Source: Acinetobacter genomosp. 15BJ
Lineage (GTDB): Bacteria > Pseudomonadota > Gammaproteobacteria > Pseudomonadales > Moraxellaceae
Assembly (NCBI RefSeq): GCF_000400715.1
Contig: NZ_KE007345.1
Coordinates: 444,351 to 508,350, forward strand
Direction of reading: 5' to 3'
DNA: 64,000 bases
Within the stretch, counting starts at the first letter, position 1, and the number at the start of each line of letters is the position of its first letter. Below, piece by piece: positions 43,339-53,751 of this stretch. Under the pieces are notes generated by a model. That model did not search any database and was not told the origin of the DNA. It saw only the letters and a list, made by a program, of their open reading frames with translations. Position numbers and translations under genes: made by a program.

Positions 43339-43380
43339 AAACACAAGGCTTTGTCTAGATACAAAGCCTTGTGTTTTTTT
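43339..43380 (+). terminator. Terminator after the AhpA-like gene
   Basis: ACACAAGGCTTTG pairs with CAAAGCCTTGTGT around TCTAGATA, then a run of T. A long perfect stem of 13 bp. Confidence 0.92.
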
Positions 43381-43588
43381 GTTTAGCCCATAGATATAAA
43401 CCTTACACTCACATCACCCTGTCTTTTAAAGTGGCAAAGCTGGGCAGGATAATGTGTTGCAAGATAATTTGTTTGGCCTGACTTTTTATTGATAAAGAAG
43501 CACAGGCGAAATTTTTTAAAATGCGGTAAACTATGCCAGATTTATCGAATACTAGTGCCTAAAAAGGCAAGATAAAAGGTGAAAGCGA

Positions 43589-44710
43589 ATGCCGCTGAGT
43601 CATGTTGAAGAGCTTGTTGCAGATATTCGTGCAGGCAAAATGGTCATCCTGATGGATGATGAAGATCGTGAAAATGAAGGTGACTTAGTCATCGCCGCAA
43701 CGCATGTTCGCCCTGAAGATATTAACTTCATGATTACCCATGCACGTGGTTTGGTTTGCTTAACACTCAGTCGCGACCGTTGTAAACAACTCAACCTTCC
43801 ATTGATGGTTGATCAAAACGGCGCGCAACATGCAACCAATTTCACCCTTTCAATTGAAGCTGCAGAAGGCATCAGCACAGGTATTTCAGCTGCGGAACGT
43901 GCCCATACGATTCGTACCGCGGTTGCGGCACATGCCAAACCAAGTGATATCGTTCAACCGGGTCATATTTTCCCGTTAATGGCACAACCAGGTGGTGTTT
44001 TGCACCGTGCAGGTCATACCGAAGCAGGTTGTGACCTCACTCGCTTAGCAGGTCTAGAACCAGCCTCTGTGATCTGTGAAATTATCAATGATGACGGTAC
44101 AATGGCACGTCGTCCTGATTTAGAAGTATTTGCAGAAAAACACGGCTTAAAAATTGGCACCATCGCGGATCTGATCCATTACCGCATGACCAATGAACAA
44201 ACCGTTGAACGTTTGTCTCAAGAAACCATTGAGACTGAATACGGAACGTTTGAGCTGTATAAGTATCGTGAAATCGGCAATCCTGATATTCATGTTGCCT
44301 TAGTTAAAGGTGAACCAAAACAAGGCGTCACCACAGTACGTGTTCATGGTTTCAGCCCGATTCGTGATTTATTAAAACTGAATAAAGCCGACGGCTCTCC
44401 TGCTTGGAATTTAGACCTTGCCATGCAAACGATTGCTGCAAGTGATCGCGGTGTACTGGTATGGATTGGTCAGGGTCAATTAGAAGACCTTGGTCCTGCA
44501 TTGCAGAATTTAAATCAGCCAAAACCACTCAAATCCAATGCAGCACTTTCTCATCAATATCAAACTATTGGTGTGGGTGCACAGATTTTACGTGATTTAG
44601 GCGTTGAGAAAATGAAGTTGTTGAGTTCTCCACTTCGTTTCAATGCCTTATCCGGATTCAATTTAGAGGTAGTGGAATACATCACTGCCGATCAAATCAC
44701 AGCAAAATAA
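43589..44710 (+). CDS. ribB: 3,4-dihydroxy-2-butanone 4-phosphate synthase with degenerate GCH II domain
   Basis: A riboflavin synthesis enzyme of 373 residues. The N-terminal domain (1 to about 205) is a full DHBP synthase: [24 protein letters not shown] region, [22 protein letters not shown]. The C-terminal domain (about 205-373) has the fold of GTP cyclohydrolase II but lacks the zinc Cys cluster (no C-x-TGDVFGSxRCDC), so only DHBP synthesis is expected. It begins the run of ribB, ribH, nusB, thiL, pgpA, glmU and glmS. No FMN riboswitch is seen upstream. Confidence 0.93.
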   Translation: MPLSHVEELVADIRAGKMVILMDDEDRENEGDLVIAATHVRPEDINFMITHARGLVCLTLSRDRCKQLNLPLMVDQNGAQHATNFTLSIEAAEGISTGISAAERAHTIRTAVAAHAKPSDIVQPGHIFPLMAQPGGVLHRAGHTEAGCDLTRLAGLEPASVICEIINDDGTMARRPDLEVFAEKHGLKIGTIADLIHYRMTNEQTVERLSQETIETEYGTFELYKYREIGNPDIHVALVKGEPKQGVTTVRVHGFSPIRDLLKLNKADGSPAWNLDLAMQTIAASDRGVLVWIGQGQLEDLGPALQNLNQPKPLKSNAALSHQYQTIGVGAQILRDLGVEKMKLLSSPLRFNALSGFNLEVVEYITADQITAK

Positions 44711-44721
44711 TCGAGGTTGCT

Positions 44722-45192
44722 ATGGCAATTCGCCGAATTGAAGGTTTATTACATCTCGCAAGCGAAGGTCGTTATGCGATCTTAGTGGGTCGTTTCAACA
44801 GCTTCGTTGTTGAACATTTACTTGAAGGCGCAATCGACACTTTAAAACGCCATGGCGTTGCAGAAGAAGCGATTACTGTTATTCATGCACCAGGTGCATG
44901 GGAACTGCCGATTGTTGCGAAAAAATTAGCAGCTTCAAATAAATTTGATGCCATCATTGCATTAGGTGCAGTGATTCGTGGCAGCACACCTCACTTTGAC
45001 TTTGTTGCAGGTGAATGTGCAAAAGGTTTAGGTGTGGTTGCACTTGAAAGCACAATGCCTGTGATCAATGGTGTCTTAACGACCGACAGCATTGAACAAG
45101 CAATTGAACGTTCTGGTACGAAAGCAGGAAATAAAGGTAGCGAAGCTGCATTGACTGCAATCGAAATGGTTAACTTATTAAAGGCAATTTAA
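44722..45192 (+). CDS. ribH: 6,7-dimethyl-8-ribityllumazine synthase
   Basis: A 156-residue lumazine synthase, which joins the ribB product with the pyrimidine intermediate. Seen: [51 protein letters not shown], and [22 protein letters not shown]. It follows ribB after 11 bp and overlaps the nusB leader by three bases. Confidence 0.97.
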   Translation: MAIRRIEGLLHLASEGRYAILVGRFNSFVVEHLLEGAIDTLKRHGVAEEAITVIHAPGAWELPIVAKKLAASNKFDAIIALGAVIRGSTPHFDFVAGECAKGLGVVALESTMPVINGVLTTDSIEQAIERSGTKAGNKGSEAALTAIEMVNLLKAI

Positions 45193-45195
45193 AGC

Positions 45196-45645
45196 ATGTC
45201 GCAAACACTTCAGGCCGCTTATGCAGCGAAACGCAAAGCACGTCGTTTTGCTGTACAAGGGATTTATGAATGGCAAATGAGTCATAACCCAGTTCATGAA
45301 ATTGAAGCACGCACGCGTGTTGAAAATGCCATGCACAAAGTTGACCTTAACTATTACCATGAATTGCTCACTCAAGTGGTTGCTCAACATGAAGCTTTAG
45401 ATGAGTTACTCATCCCTGTACTTGACCGTGAGTTAAATGCCCTGGATGGCGTAGAACTTGCAACCTTACGACTAGGTGCTTATGAACTCCGAGATCATCT
45501 CGAAGTTCCATACCGTGTTGTACTTGACGAAGCGATTGAGCTAGCTAAACATTTTGGTGGTGCAGACAGTCATAAATACATCAATGGTGTATTAGACCGT
45601 CTTTCATCAAAGCTGCGTGAAGCTGAAAAACAGCAAGCAAAATAA
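45196..45645 (+). CDS. nusB: Transcription antitermination factor NusB
   Basis: A 149-residue all-helical protein that with NusE binds boxA RNA in rRNA antitermination. The start [27 protein letters not shown] region and the C-terminal [31 protein letters not shown] are typical. It starts three bases after the ribH stop; the ribH-nusB order is conserved across Proteobacteria. Confidence 0.97.
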   Translation: MSQTLQAAYAAKRKARRFAVQGIYEWQMSHNPVHEIEARTRVENAMHKVDLNYYHELLTQVVAQHEALDELLIPVLDRELNALDGVELATLRLGAYELRDHLEVPYRVVLDEAIELAKHFGGADSHKYINGVLDRLSSKLREAEKQQAK

Positions 45646-45659
45646 TAGGCTTGTGTTAG

Positions 45660-46577
45660 ATGGCTGAGTTTTCAATTATTGAGCATTACTTTAAACGCAC
45701 ATCCAATACAGATGTCAGTTTAGGCATCGGTGATGACTCAGCCATTATTACCCCACCATCTTCACAACAACTGGTGATCTGTGCAGATACACTGGTTGCT
45801 GGTCGTCATTTCCCCTTAGACACCGCTGCCCATGCCATCGGCTGGAAAAGCGTCGCAGTCAATTTATCTGACTTGGCAGCAATGGGGGCAAAACCTCATA
45901 GTATTTTACTCGCACTGAGTCTCCCGACTGTTGATCATGACTGGTTGGCTGGATTTAGTCAGGGCTTGTTTGATTGCTGTGATCAGTTTGGTGTCAGCCT
46001 GATTGGTGGTGATACCACCCAAAGCACTCAACTCACGATTAGCGTGACTGCGCTAGGCTGGATCGAACATGGTCAGGCCATTACCCGTGCAGGTGCACAA
46101 GTCGGTGACTATATCTGTGTCAGTGGCCAAATCGGCGATGCCGCGTTTGGATTACAACATCTGGGCCATGCTTTACAACAACGCTTAGATTATCCAACCC
46201 CACGTTGTCATTTGGGTCAACAACTCAAAGGGTTGGCATCGAGTATGATTGATATCTCAGATGGATTGGCTCAAGACCTAGGCCATATTTTAAAAGCATC
46301 CAATGTCGGTGCAAAATTACAGCTTGAGCAACTTCCGTTAGATCCCTCACTCAAACAACTGGATCTGCAACAAGCTTGGCATTATGCGCTTGCAGGTGGT
46401 GATGATTACGAATTATGCTTTACAATATCACCGCAAAAGTTTAAACAACTGTCGCAACAACAATTAGATGTTCCGCTTACAATAATCGGCGAAATTACCC
46501 AACAAACTGGATTGTTATTTAAGTATATGGGCAAAGCACACCCATTACATGTTCATGGATACCAACACTTTGCATAA
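45660..46577 (+). CDS. thiL: Thiamine-monophosphate kinase
   Basis: A 305-residue kinase of the AIR synthase fold making thiamine diphosphate. Seen: the start EFSIIEHYF, GIGDDSAI, CADTLVAGRHF, GWKSVAVNLSDLAAMGAKP and LIGGDTTQS; ISDGLAQDLGHIL near the end. The 3' end overlaps pgpA by 29 bases. Confidence 0.96.
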   Translation: MAEFSIIEHYFKRTSNTDVSLGIGDDSAIITPPSSQQLVICADTLVAGRHFPLDTAAHAIGWKSVAVNLSDLAAMGAKPHSILLALSLPTVDHDWLAGFSQGLFDCCDQFGVSLIGGDTTQSTQLTISVTALGWIEHGQAITRAGAQVGDYICVSGQIGDAAFGLQHLGHALQQRLDYPTPRCHLGQQLKGLASSMIDISDGLAQDLGHILKASNVGAKLQLEQLPLDPSLKQLDLQQAWHYALAGGDDYELCFTISPQKFKQLSQQQLDVPLTIIGEITQQTGLLFKYMGKAHPLHVHGYQHFA

Positions 46578-47076
46578 GCCTGCCATTCACTTTAACCAAA
46601 TGACTTGGTTTGACCGTTTCATCGTGTTCTGCGGTGTCGGTTTTGGTTCTGGTTTAGCACCCAAAGCCCCTGGAACCTTTGGTTCTGCCTTTGCACTGTT
46701 ATTTACGCCCCTATGGCTCTATCTAGGTCTATCGGCCAGTATCGTCGTGGTTGTTTTAATGTCCTTGATTGGCATTTATATCTGTGGACATACAGCTAAA
46801 GTCATCAATGTGCATGATGATGGTCGCATTGTCTGGGATGAGTTTGCAGGACAATCCATTACCCTACTGCCTTTGCTCTATTTACAACAAATGAATTGGC
46901 TGTGGGTCATTGTAGGCTTCATCTTATTCCGTATATTTGATGTCTGGAAACCATTCCCGATTAGCTGGGCTGACCAAAAAGTGTCTGGTGGCTTAGGGAT
47001 TATGCTGGATGACATCATTGCTGGCCTTTGGGCGGCACTCTGTATTCTTATTTTTCATTTTTATCTTTTGACTTAA
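46549..47076 (+). CDS. pgpA: Phosphatidylglycerophosphatase A
   Basis: A 175-residue inner-membrane enzyme that dephosphorylates phosphatidylglycerol phosphate. The family motif [16 protein letters not shown] and WDEFAGQSI are clear, along with four membrane helices. Two in-frame ATGs (46549 and 46555) overlap the thiL end; both leave the conserved domain intact. It is 19 bp ahead of glmU. Confidence 0.94.
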   Translation: MFMDTNTLHKPAIHFNQMTWFDRFIVFCGVGFGSGLAPKAPGTFGSAFALLFTPLWLYLGLSASIVVVVLMSLIGIYICGHTAKVINVHDDGRIVWDEFAGQSITLLPLLYLQQMNWLWVIVGFILFRIFDVWKPFPISWADQKVSGGLGIMLDDIIAGLWAALCILIFHFYLLT

Positions 47077-47095
47077 GCCACTATTAGAGTTAGTT

Positions 47096-48460
47096 ATGTC
47101 AACAACTGTTATTATTCTTGCAGCAGGGAAAGGAACGCGAATGCGTTCACAATTACCAAAAGTATTACAACCACTTGCAGGTCGCCCTCTGCTCGGTCAT
47201 GTCATTCAAACCGCAAAAAAACTCAATGCCCAAAACATTATTACCATTTATGGGCATGGCGGTGAGCAGGTTAAACAAAGCTTTGCCGCAGAACAGATCG
47301 AATGGGTTGAGCAAGCAGAACAATTAGGCACAGGTCATGCAGTACAAATGACTTTACCTGTTTTACCGCAAGATGGTGTTTCACTGATTTTATCAGGCGA
47401 TGTACCCTGTATTCAGGCAGATACGCTACAAAAATTATTGGATGCATCAACTCAAACAGGCATTGGCTTAGTGACGCTCACTGTAGATGATGCAACAGGT
47501 TATGGCCGTATTGTCCGTCAAGATGGCAAAATTCAGTCCATTGTTGAACATAAAGATGCCAATGAGGCACAACGCCAAATTAAAGAATTTAATACCGGCA
47601 TTTATTGTGTGAGCAACGCAAAACTTCATGAGTGGTTGCCTCAACTTTCCAATGAAAATGCGCAAGGAGAATATTACCTCACCGATATTGTCGCGATGGC
47701 AATTGCAGATGGCTTAGAGGTTGCCTCAGTTGAACCAGAGCTTGCATTTGAAGTTGAAGGTGTCAATAACCGCTTACAACTTGCGACCTTGGAACGTCAG
47801 TTCCAACAGCAACAAGCCAAAGAATTGATGCTACAAGGTGTTCACTTAATTGACCCAAATCGTTTTGATTTACGTGGTACCTTAAGCTGTGGACAAGACG
47901 TACAAATTGATGTCAATGTCATCATCGAAGGTGACTGCGAGCTGGGTGATAACGTCCAACTCGGTGCAGGCTGTATTCTAAAGAATACCCGTATTGCTGC
48001 TGGTACCAAAGTTCAGGCCTATAGCATTTTTGAGAATGCGATTGTTGGTGAAAATACCCAAATTGGGCCTTTCGCGCGTTTACGCCCAGGCGCCAATCTT
48101 GCCAATGATGTGCATATCGGTAACTTTGTAGAAGTGAAGAACTCGAATATGGGTCTAGGCTCAAAAGCGAATCACTTTACCTACTTAGGTGATGCAGATA
48201 TTGGTGCGGGCTGTAATATTGGTGCAGGTACCATTACCTGTAATTATGATGGTGCCAACAAACACCGTACCATTATTGAAGACAATGTATTTATTGGAAC
48301 CAATAACTCTTTGGTTGCACCAATCAAAATTGGTCGAGGTGCTACAACAGGTGCAGGATCAACCCTCACCCGAGATGTGGCTGAGCATAGTTTGGCTGTC
48401 GAACGAGCAAAACAGTTTGAAAAAGCAAATTATCAACGTCCCCAAAAGCTGAAAAAATAA
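47096..48460 (+). CDS. glmU: Bifunctional GlcNAc-1-P uridyltransferase / GlcN-1-P acetyltransferase
   Basis: A 454-residue enzyme making UDP-GlcNAc for peptidoglycan and LOS. N-terminal uridyltransferase: [17 protein letters not shown] and the GYGRIVR turn. C-terminal left-handed beta helix with hexapeptide repeats ([33 protein letters not shown]) and the acetyl-CoA site near [15 protein letters not shown]. Upstream of glmS by 12 bp, giving a complete hexosamine pair. Confidence 0.97.
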   Translation: MSTTVIILAAGKGTRMRSQLPKVLQPLAGRPLLGHVIQTAKKLNAQNIITIYGHGGEQVKQSFAAEQIEWVEQAEQLGTGHAVQMTLPVLPQDGVSLILSGDVPCIQADTLQKLLDASTQTGIGLVTLTVDDATGYGRIVRQDGKIQSIVEHKDANEAQRQIKEFNTGIYCVSNAKLHEWLPQLSNENAQGEYYLTDIVAMAIADGLEVASVEPELAFEVEGVNNRLQLATLERQFQQQQAKELMLQGVHLIDPNRFDLRGTLSCGQDVQIDVNVIIEGDCELGDNVQLGAGCILKNTRIAAGTKVQAYSIFENAIVGENTQIGPFARLRPGANLANDVHIGNFVEVKNSNMGLGSKANHFTYLGDADIGAGCNIGAGTITCNYDGANKHRTIIEDNVFIGTNNSLVAPIKIGRGATTGAGSTLTRDVAEHSLAVERAKQFEKANYQRPQKLKK

Positions 48461-48472
48461 GAGGATAAAATT

Positions 48473-50311
48473 ATGTGTGGTATTGTTGGTGGCGTTGCGG
48501 AACGTTGTGTAACCGATATTCTGATTGAAGGACTAAAACGTCTGGAATATCGTGGTTACGACTCTGCTGGTTTAGCATTACTCAATAATCAGAAAATTTT
48601 ACGTGAACGTCGTGTTGGTAAAGTTGCCAACTTGGCCGAAGCCGTATCAGAACAACATTTAACTGGTAATGTGGGTATTGCGCATACACGTTGGGCAACT
48701 CATGGTAAACCAACAGAAAATAATGCCCACCCGCACGTTTCGGGTGATGTTGCAGTGGTTCATAATGGAATCATTGAAAACTACCAAGACCTTAAAGATG
48801 AATTGCAAGCTTTAGGCTATGTATTTACCTCGCAAACCGATACTGAAGTTGTTGCACATCTTATTAACGATGCGTTAAAACAAACAGATAGCCTGTTGGA
48901 AGCAGTACAAAAGATTACGCCACGCCTTAAAGGTGCTTATGCGCTTGGGATTGTGCATACAGCACATCCAGACGAACTGATTACAGTTCGTGAAGGTTCA
49001 CCATTGGTGATTGGTGTCGGTATTGGCGAGAACTTTATTAGCTCAGACCAATTGGCGTTATTGCCTGTGACCAATCGCTTCGTTTATTTAGAAGAAGGTG
49101 ATATTGCACGCTTAACCCGTACCAGCATTGAAGTTTTTGCAAATGGTGAGCCTGTAGAACGCCCAATGAAAGAGCTAGATGCAACGGTCAGCAATGCATC
49201 TAAGGGTGAATATAAGCACTTTATGCTCAAAGAAATTTATGAGCAACCAGAAGCGATTCAGCAAACCATTTCCCAAGCATTGAATGGCAATTCTTTACGT
49301 GAAGATTTTCTCAGTCATGCCAATGCTGATTTTGATAAAATCCAGCAAATCCAAATCATTGCCTGCGGGACCAGTTACCATGCTGGGATGATTGCTAAAT
49401 ATTGGTTCGAGCAATTGATTGGTGTCCCTTGCCAAGTTGAAATTGCGAGTGAATTCCGTTATCGCACACCAGTGATTGTGGCAAATACACTATATATCTG
49501 TATTTCTCAATCAGGTGAAACAGCCGATACCTTAGCGGCACTCCGCGAAACCCAAAAACGTGCTAAAGCCAACAACATTGACATCAGCACCATGACGATT
49601 TGTAACGTTGCGACCTCATCAATGGTTCGTGAAACTGATCATCATTTACTGACTCTTGCTGGTCCTGAAATTGGGGTAGCGTCAACCAAAGCCTTTACCA
49701 CGCAACTTGCAGCATTGATGTTATTGATCTTAAAAATTGGTCAGGTTAAACAACGCTTGTCTGATGCTCAACTGACTGAAATTACTGAAGCATTGTGGCA
49801 TTGCCCGAAAGTGATTTTAGATACCTTACAAGGTAATACTGAAATTCTGCGCTTATCGGCGTTATTTGTTGAAAAAAATCACTGCTTATTCTTAGGTCGC
49901 GGTACACACTTCCCGATCGCACTTGAAGGTGCATTGAAACTGAAAGAAATTTCATATATTCATGCGGAAGGTTATGCAGCAGGTGAATTGAAGCATGGTC
50001 CATTGGCATTGGTGGATAATGAAATGCCTGTCGTCATCTTAGCACCACAGGATGAAATGCTCGATAAACTCAAATCGAACATGGAAGAAGTACAAGCCCG
50101 TGGTGGTGAATTATTCGTTTTTGCAGATGAAAACAGTGGTATTCACGGTAAAGACCGACAACACGTGGTTCATGTGCCAGCGGTAAATGAATGGTTAGCA
50201 CCGATCGTTTACAGCGTGCCTGTACAACTGCTGTCTTATCATGTTGCCGTCTTACGTGGTACCGATGTCGATCAACCACGTAACCTCGCGAAGAGTGTTA
50301 CGGTCGAGTAA
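48473..50311 (+). CDS. glmS: Glutamine-fructose-6-phosphate transaminase
   Basis: A 612-residue enzyme making glucosamine-6-phosphate. The N-terminal glutaminase starts with the nucleophile Cys2 (MCGIVGG); the SIS sugar-isomerase domains carry CGTSYHAG and SQSGETADT. AGAGGATAAAATT upstream of the ATG gives a good ribosome site. The C-terminal end encodes NLAKSVTVE, the segment recognised by TnsD at attTn7. Confidence 0.98.
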   Translation: MCGIVGGVAERCVTDILIEGLKRLEYRGYDSAGLALLNNQKILRERRVGKVANLAEAVSEQHLTGNVGIAHTRWATHGKPTENNAHPHVSGDVAVVHNGIIENYQDLKDELQALGYVFTSQTDTEVVAHLINDALKQTDSLLEAVQKITPRLKGAYALGIVHTAHPDELITVREGSPLVIGVGIGENFISSDQLALLPVTNRFVYLEEGDIARLTRTSIEVFANGEPVERPMKELDATVSNASKGEYKHFMLKEIYEQPEAIQQTISQALNGNSLREDFLSHANADFDKIQQIQIIACGTSYHAGMIAKYWFEQLIGVPCQVEIASEFRYRTPVIVANTLYICISQSGETADTLAALRETQKRAKANNIDISTMTICNVATSSMVRETDHHLLTLAGPEIGVASTKAFTTQLAALMLLILKIGQVKQRLSDAQLTEITEALWHCPKVILDTLQGNTEILRLSALFVEKNHCLFLGRGTHFPIALEGALKLKEISYIHAEGYAAGELKHGPLALVDNEMPVVILAPQDEMLDKLKSNMEEVQARGGELFVFADENSGIHGKDRQHVVHVPAVNEWLAPIVYSVPVQLLSYHVAVLRGTDVDQPRNLAKSVTVE

Positions 50312-50348
50312 TTCGATACTGCTATCAGCGTCGTTTGTTACGACGCTG
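50276..50348 (+). other. Tn7 attachment site, empty
   Basis: The last codons of glmS (AACCTCGCGAAGAGTGTTAC) match the TnsD recognition region of Tn7. About 25 bp after the stop, where Tn7 normally inserts, lies the uninterrupted hairpin CAGCGTCG/CGACGCTG (50326-50348) with no transposon end, duplication or IS. The hairpin resembles a glmS terminator stem. I read this as an unoccupied site. Confidence 0.65.
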
Positions 50349-50354
50349 ATATAT

Positions 50355-50395
50355 AAAAAAGCGCCATAAAGAAATTCTTTATGGCGCTTTTTTTT
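50355..50395. terminator. Bidirectional terminator after glmS
   Basis: A-run, GCGCCATAAAG pairs with CTTTATGGCGC around AAATT, then T8. It ends the glmS transcript and the convergent YitT gene. Confidence 0.92.
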
Positions 50396-50505
50396 GGATT
50401 TGTTATGATCTCAGTCATTTAATGGATTAGATCACGTCTAGCATCTGATGATCGATATAGCTTGAGTGATGCAATAATCAAACCCATAGCAGAAATGCAC
50501 ATGCA

Positions 50506-51144
50506 TCAAGCCACATAACGTGTGTTTTTATGATTCAATAAAATGATTGAATTCAAAATGATCACGCCGAAAATTGAGACCAAAATTAGCTTCCAGTCCA
50601 CAAATAGCAACGAGGTTAATAAGATCACCACATCAATGCCCATTTGCACTTTTCCTGCTGGAATTTTAAAGCGTTCCTGCAAATACAACGCCAGTAGGTT
50701 GATACCACCTAAGCTCGAACGATGTCTAAATAGAATCAAAAAACTCACACCCATCAAGACATTGGCAAAAATCGTAGCGTAGATTGGGTTAACATCGGAG
50801 AGATGAAAAAATTGTGGAATAATTTCAGTAAATCCCGCCAATAATGCAACGGCAATAAAGGTTTTCACCACCAGCGCGATGCCCATCTTTTTATAGGCAA
50901 AATAATAAAATGGAATATTAATCAGGAAAAATAACACGCCGAACTTCAGATCGGTAATGTAATGAATCAGCAAAGATAAGCCTGCTGTCCCTCCCGTCAT
51001 AATGCCTGCCTGCTGCAATAAAGTCATTGCAAAAGACAGAATGAATGTTCCGATCAACATCGCCAATGCATCTTCAATTTTAGAGTGCTGCTCAATCACA
51101 GGCATGACTGGACTTACCAGAGATACATTTTGCTCGGTATTCAT
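50506..51144 (-). CDS. YitT family membrane protein
   Basis: A protein of 212 residues from the ATG at 51144 (a TTG at 51159 is the alternative; neither has a strong ribosome site). It has five or six membrane helices and the YitT motifs GIMTGGTAGLSLLIHY and SLGGINLLALYLQERF. The function of the family is not known. It is read in the same direction as the Lrp-type regulator gene 220 bp upstream, which may control it. Confidence 0.85.
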   Translation of the reverse strand: MNTEQNVSLVSPVMPVIEQHSKIEDALAMLIGTFILSFAMTLLQQAGIMTGGTAGLSLLIHYITDLKFGVLFFLINIPFYYFAYKKMGIALVVKTFIAVALLAGFTEIIPQFFHLSDVNPIYATIFANVLMGVSFLILFRHRSSLGGINLLALYLQERFKIPAGKVQMGIDVVILLTSLLFVDWKLILVSIFGVIILNSIILLNHKNTRYVA

Positions 51145-51364
51145 AACGGTACAACTCAAATAGGAGAACAGCTAAAGGGAGAGAGATCTTTCAAAGAAAG
51201 ACATGGCATATTTGATCATTTTTATTAAAATTTCGCAATTTATTCTTATATTTTTGCCATAAATGCAATTTATATTCAAAATAATCCATTTCGAATAATC
51301 TATGTGCTTCGATCAGCCTTGTTATGAATTCGTCTCAGATCAAGTGACGATGAAATCCATTTTT

Positions 51365-51829
51365 TTATTTAATCGCAATCCCGTTTTCTTTTAATTTTTC
51401 CAACACAATTGAAGTGTTCAGATTACTGACACCAAAGTTCTTTGAAGACAAAATTCCAATGAGTTTGACCATCTCATCAAGGTTCTTAACTGCGACTTTA
51501 AGGGCAAAGTCATAACTGCCTGTTAATTTATGGATATCCTTCACGGCAGGCTCATGCATGAGGAACTCTACAAAACGATCATGCGTTGCATCACTATAGT
51601 TCTGCAATTTCACTTCAATAATGCCCATGATCGGCGCAGGATCTGCACTCAATGCGATTTGGGCATAATAACCCGTGATAATTTTCTTCTGCTCAAGCTG
51701 AACCCGACGACGTGAACATTGCGAGGTCGACAAACCGACTAATTCAGCCAATTCCTGATTGGCCAAGCGTCCATTCATTTGCAAATGATGGATAATTTTT
51801 TGATCAAAATCATCAAGTTCGACGGTCAT
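51365..51829 (-). CDS. Lrp/AsnC family regulator
   Basis: A 154-residue regulator: N-terminal helix-turn-helix (DFDQKIIHHLQMNGRLANQELAELVGLSTSQCSRRRVQLEQ) and a C-terminal RAM effector domain (GIIEVKLQNYSDATHDRFVEF, HKLTGSYDFALKVAVKNL). Such proteins respond to amino acids. Its likely target is the YitT gene just downstream or its own promoter. Confidence 0.88.
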   Translation of the reverse strand: MTVELDDFDQKIIHHLQMNGRLANQELAELVGLSTSQCSRRRVQLEQKKIITGYYAQIALSADPAPIMGIIEVKLQNYSDATHDRFVEFLMHEPAVKDIHKLTGSYDFALKVAVKNLDEMVKLIGILSSKNFGVSNLNTSIVLEKLKENGIAIK

Positions 51830-51920
51830 AAAACGCTCAGCTAAGGTTTAAGGCATAATTTAACGGATGCTGATGCACCAGCCTGAGAAGTGTAACGCCT
51901 TTAGATCAAACAGCTCAAGC

Positions 51921-52553
51921 TTATGCCAAAATTGCAGCAGACTGAATCCGCTGAATGCCATGTTCTAACATACTTTGCCATGCACTGTGCAATGAATCAT
52001 TCAGATCAATCGCTTTACAAGCATCCTCAATCACATAGGTTTTAAAACCCATCTGTGCAGCATCCAAGGCTGTCCATGCCACACAAAAATCAGTAGCAAT
52101 GCCCACAATATAGACTGTATTAATTTGGTGTTCTTGAAGATAACCCTTTAATCCCGTCGGTGTTTTACGATCCGCTTCCATGAAGGCGGAATAACTATCA
52201 ATATTAACGTGAAAGCCTTTACGAATAATCAATTGTGCCGTTGGAATATTTAAATCAGGGTGAAATTCGGCATCCTGTGTCCCCTGTACGCAATGCTTTG
52301 GCCATAACACCTGTGTGCCATAAGGTAACTCTATCGTTTCAAAAGGCACTTTATGCGCATGATTGTCAGCAAAAGAAATATGTTGATCAGGATGCCAGTC
52401 TTGCGTCAGCACCACCGTTTCAAACTGATGCGCCAATTGATTAATCACAGGGATAATCTGATCGGCACCTGTGACTGCCAAGTTTCCACCTGGGGTAAAT
52501 CCATTTTGCACATCGACAACAATTAATGCGCTGTGTTTTGAATCGTTTTGCAT
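51921..52553 (-). CDS. pncA: Nicotinamidase
   Basis: A 210-residue enzyme turning nicotinamide into nicotinate for NAD salvage with PncB. The triad is clear: D14 (VVDVQNGF), K112 (RKGFH) and C157 (IATDFC); metal ligands lie around TQDWHPDQH (50-58). I chose the ATG at 52553; a TTG at 52565 with AGGAG nine bases upstream is a credible alternative and would add four residues. A longer open frame upstream has no conserved sequence. Confidence 0.94.
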   Translation of the reverse strand: MQNDSKHSALIVVDVQNGFTPGGNLAVTGADQIIPVINQLAHQFETVVLTQDWHPDQHISFADNHAHKVPFETIELPYGTQVLWPKHCVQGTQDAEFHPDLNIPTAQLIIRKGFHVNIDSYSAFMEADRKTPTGLKGYLQEHQINTVYIVGIATDFCVAWTALDAAQMGFKTYVIEDACKAIDLNDSLHSAWQSMLEHGIQRIQSAAILA

Positions 52554-52845
52554 CTCATTATTCAACCTAGATTGCTCCTTGTACAATACGCTGCCTCTCC
52601 GTTTCTGACTAGCCAACCAGCCCTAAACTTTTTCATAAGATGAAAATCATTCAAGTAAAAGATGAATTAAAGTTTTCGGCTGTTTGACTAAAGCATATTG
52701 TTCTTATGCCGCCGATCAGTCATAATTTGCATAATTGTCATTCAATCGAATTCATTATTGAACGACGAATCAAAATACTGCAACCATCCAATATTTCGTT
52801 TCAACTAATTCAATCTCGGATGGGAAAATAGGATAGTTTTTTAAA

Positions 52846-53739
52846 ATGACTCAGCTAGCACAGAATATTCAAGGCTCAATTGTCGCACTCGTCACCCCTA
52901 TGTTTGAAGATGGTCGCGTAGATTGGAAGAGTCTTGAGAAGCTCGTTGAGTGGCACATCCAACAAGGTACACATAGTATTGTTGCTGTTGGCACAACGGG
53001 CGAAGCGTCTACATTAAGCATGGAAGAACACACACAAGTCATCAAAGAAGTGATTCGTGTAGCCAATAAACGCATTCCAATTATCGCGGGTACAGGTGCA
53101 AACTCAACACGCGAAGCCATCGAATTAACCAAAGCAGCCAAAGAACTCGGTGCAGATGCGGCATTGCTCGTGACGCCATATTATAATAAACCCACACAAG
53201 AAGGCTTATATCAACACTATAAAGCAATTGCTGAAGCAGTTGATATTCCACAAATTCTTTATAATGTTCCAGGTCGTACTGGCGTTGATATGCAAAATGA
53301 AACTGTCATTCGTTTAGCTGATGTTAAAAACATTGTTGGGATTAAAGATGCAACAGGTGATGTACCTCGTGGTCAAGCCCTCATCGAAGGCCTAAATGAT
53401 AAAATCGCAGTTTACTCAGGCGATGATGAAACCGCTTGGGAACTGATTTTACTTGGCGCGAAAGGCAATATCTCGGTTACCGCCAATGTTGCACCAAAAC
53501 AAATGAGCGAAGTTTGTGAAGCAGCTTTAGCTGGCGATCAAGCCAAAGCACAAAGTTTGAATCAACAAATTGCAAATCTACACAATATTTTGTTTTGCGA
53601 ATCAAACCCAATTCCTGTGAAATGGGCGTTGCATGAGATGGGATACATTAGTACAGGTCTACGCCTGCCGTTAACCGCTCTCGCAGAACAATATCGTGAA
53701 CCGCTCCGCACAGATTTAAAAACTGCGGGCATTATTTAA
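52846..53739 (+). CDS. dapA: 4-hydroxy-tetrahydrodipicolinate synthase
   Basis: First enzyme of the lysine/diaminopimelate branch, a 297-residue TIM barrel. The Schiff-base Lys lies in NIVGIKDATGD (near 162); the Tyr and Thr sites are in LLVTPYYNKPTQEGLYQHY and VGTTGEASTLS. It is followed by a BamC-like gene and purC, the same order as in E. coli. Confidence 0.97.
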   Translation: MTQLAQNIQGSIVALVTPMFEDGRVDWKSLEKLVEWHIQQGTHSIVAVGTTGEASTLSMEEHTQVIKEVIRVANKRIPIIAGTGANSTREAIELTKAAKELGADAALLVTPYYNKPTQEGLYQHYKAIAEAVDIPQILYNVPGRTGVDMQNETVIRLADVKNIVGIKDATGDVPRGQALIEGLNDKIAVYSGDDETAWELILLGAKGNISVTANVAPKQMSEVCEAALAGDQAKAQSLNQQIANLHNILFCESNPIPVKWALHEMGYISTGLRLPLTALAEQYREPLRTDLKTAGII

Positions 53740-53751
53740 TACGAGCAATTT

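Noticed and set aside
43380..43588. Possible FMN riboswitch before ribB
   Set aside because: The conserved RFN blocks (such as GGGGCNGGG and the paired AxxC elements) are not found in the 200 bp upstream.
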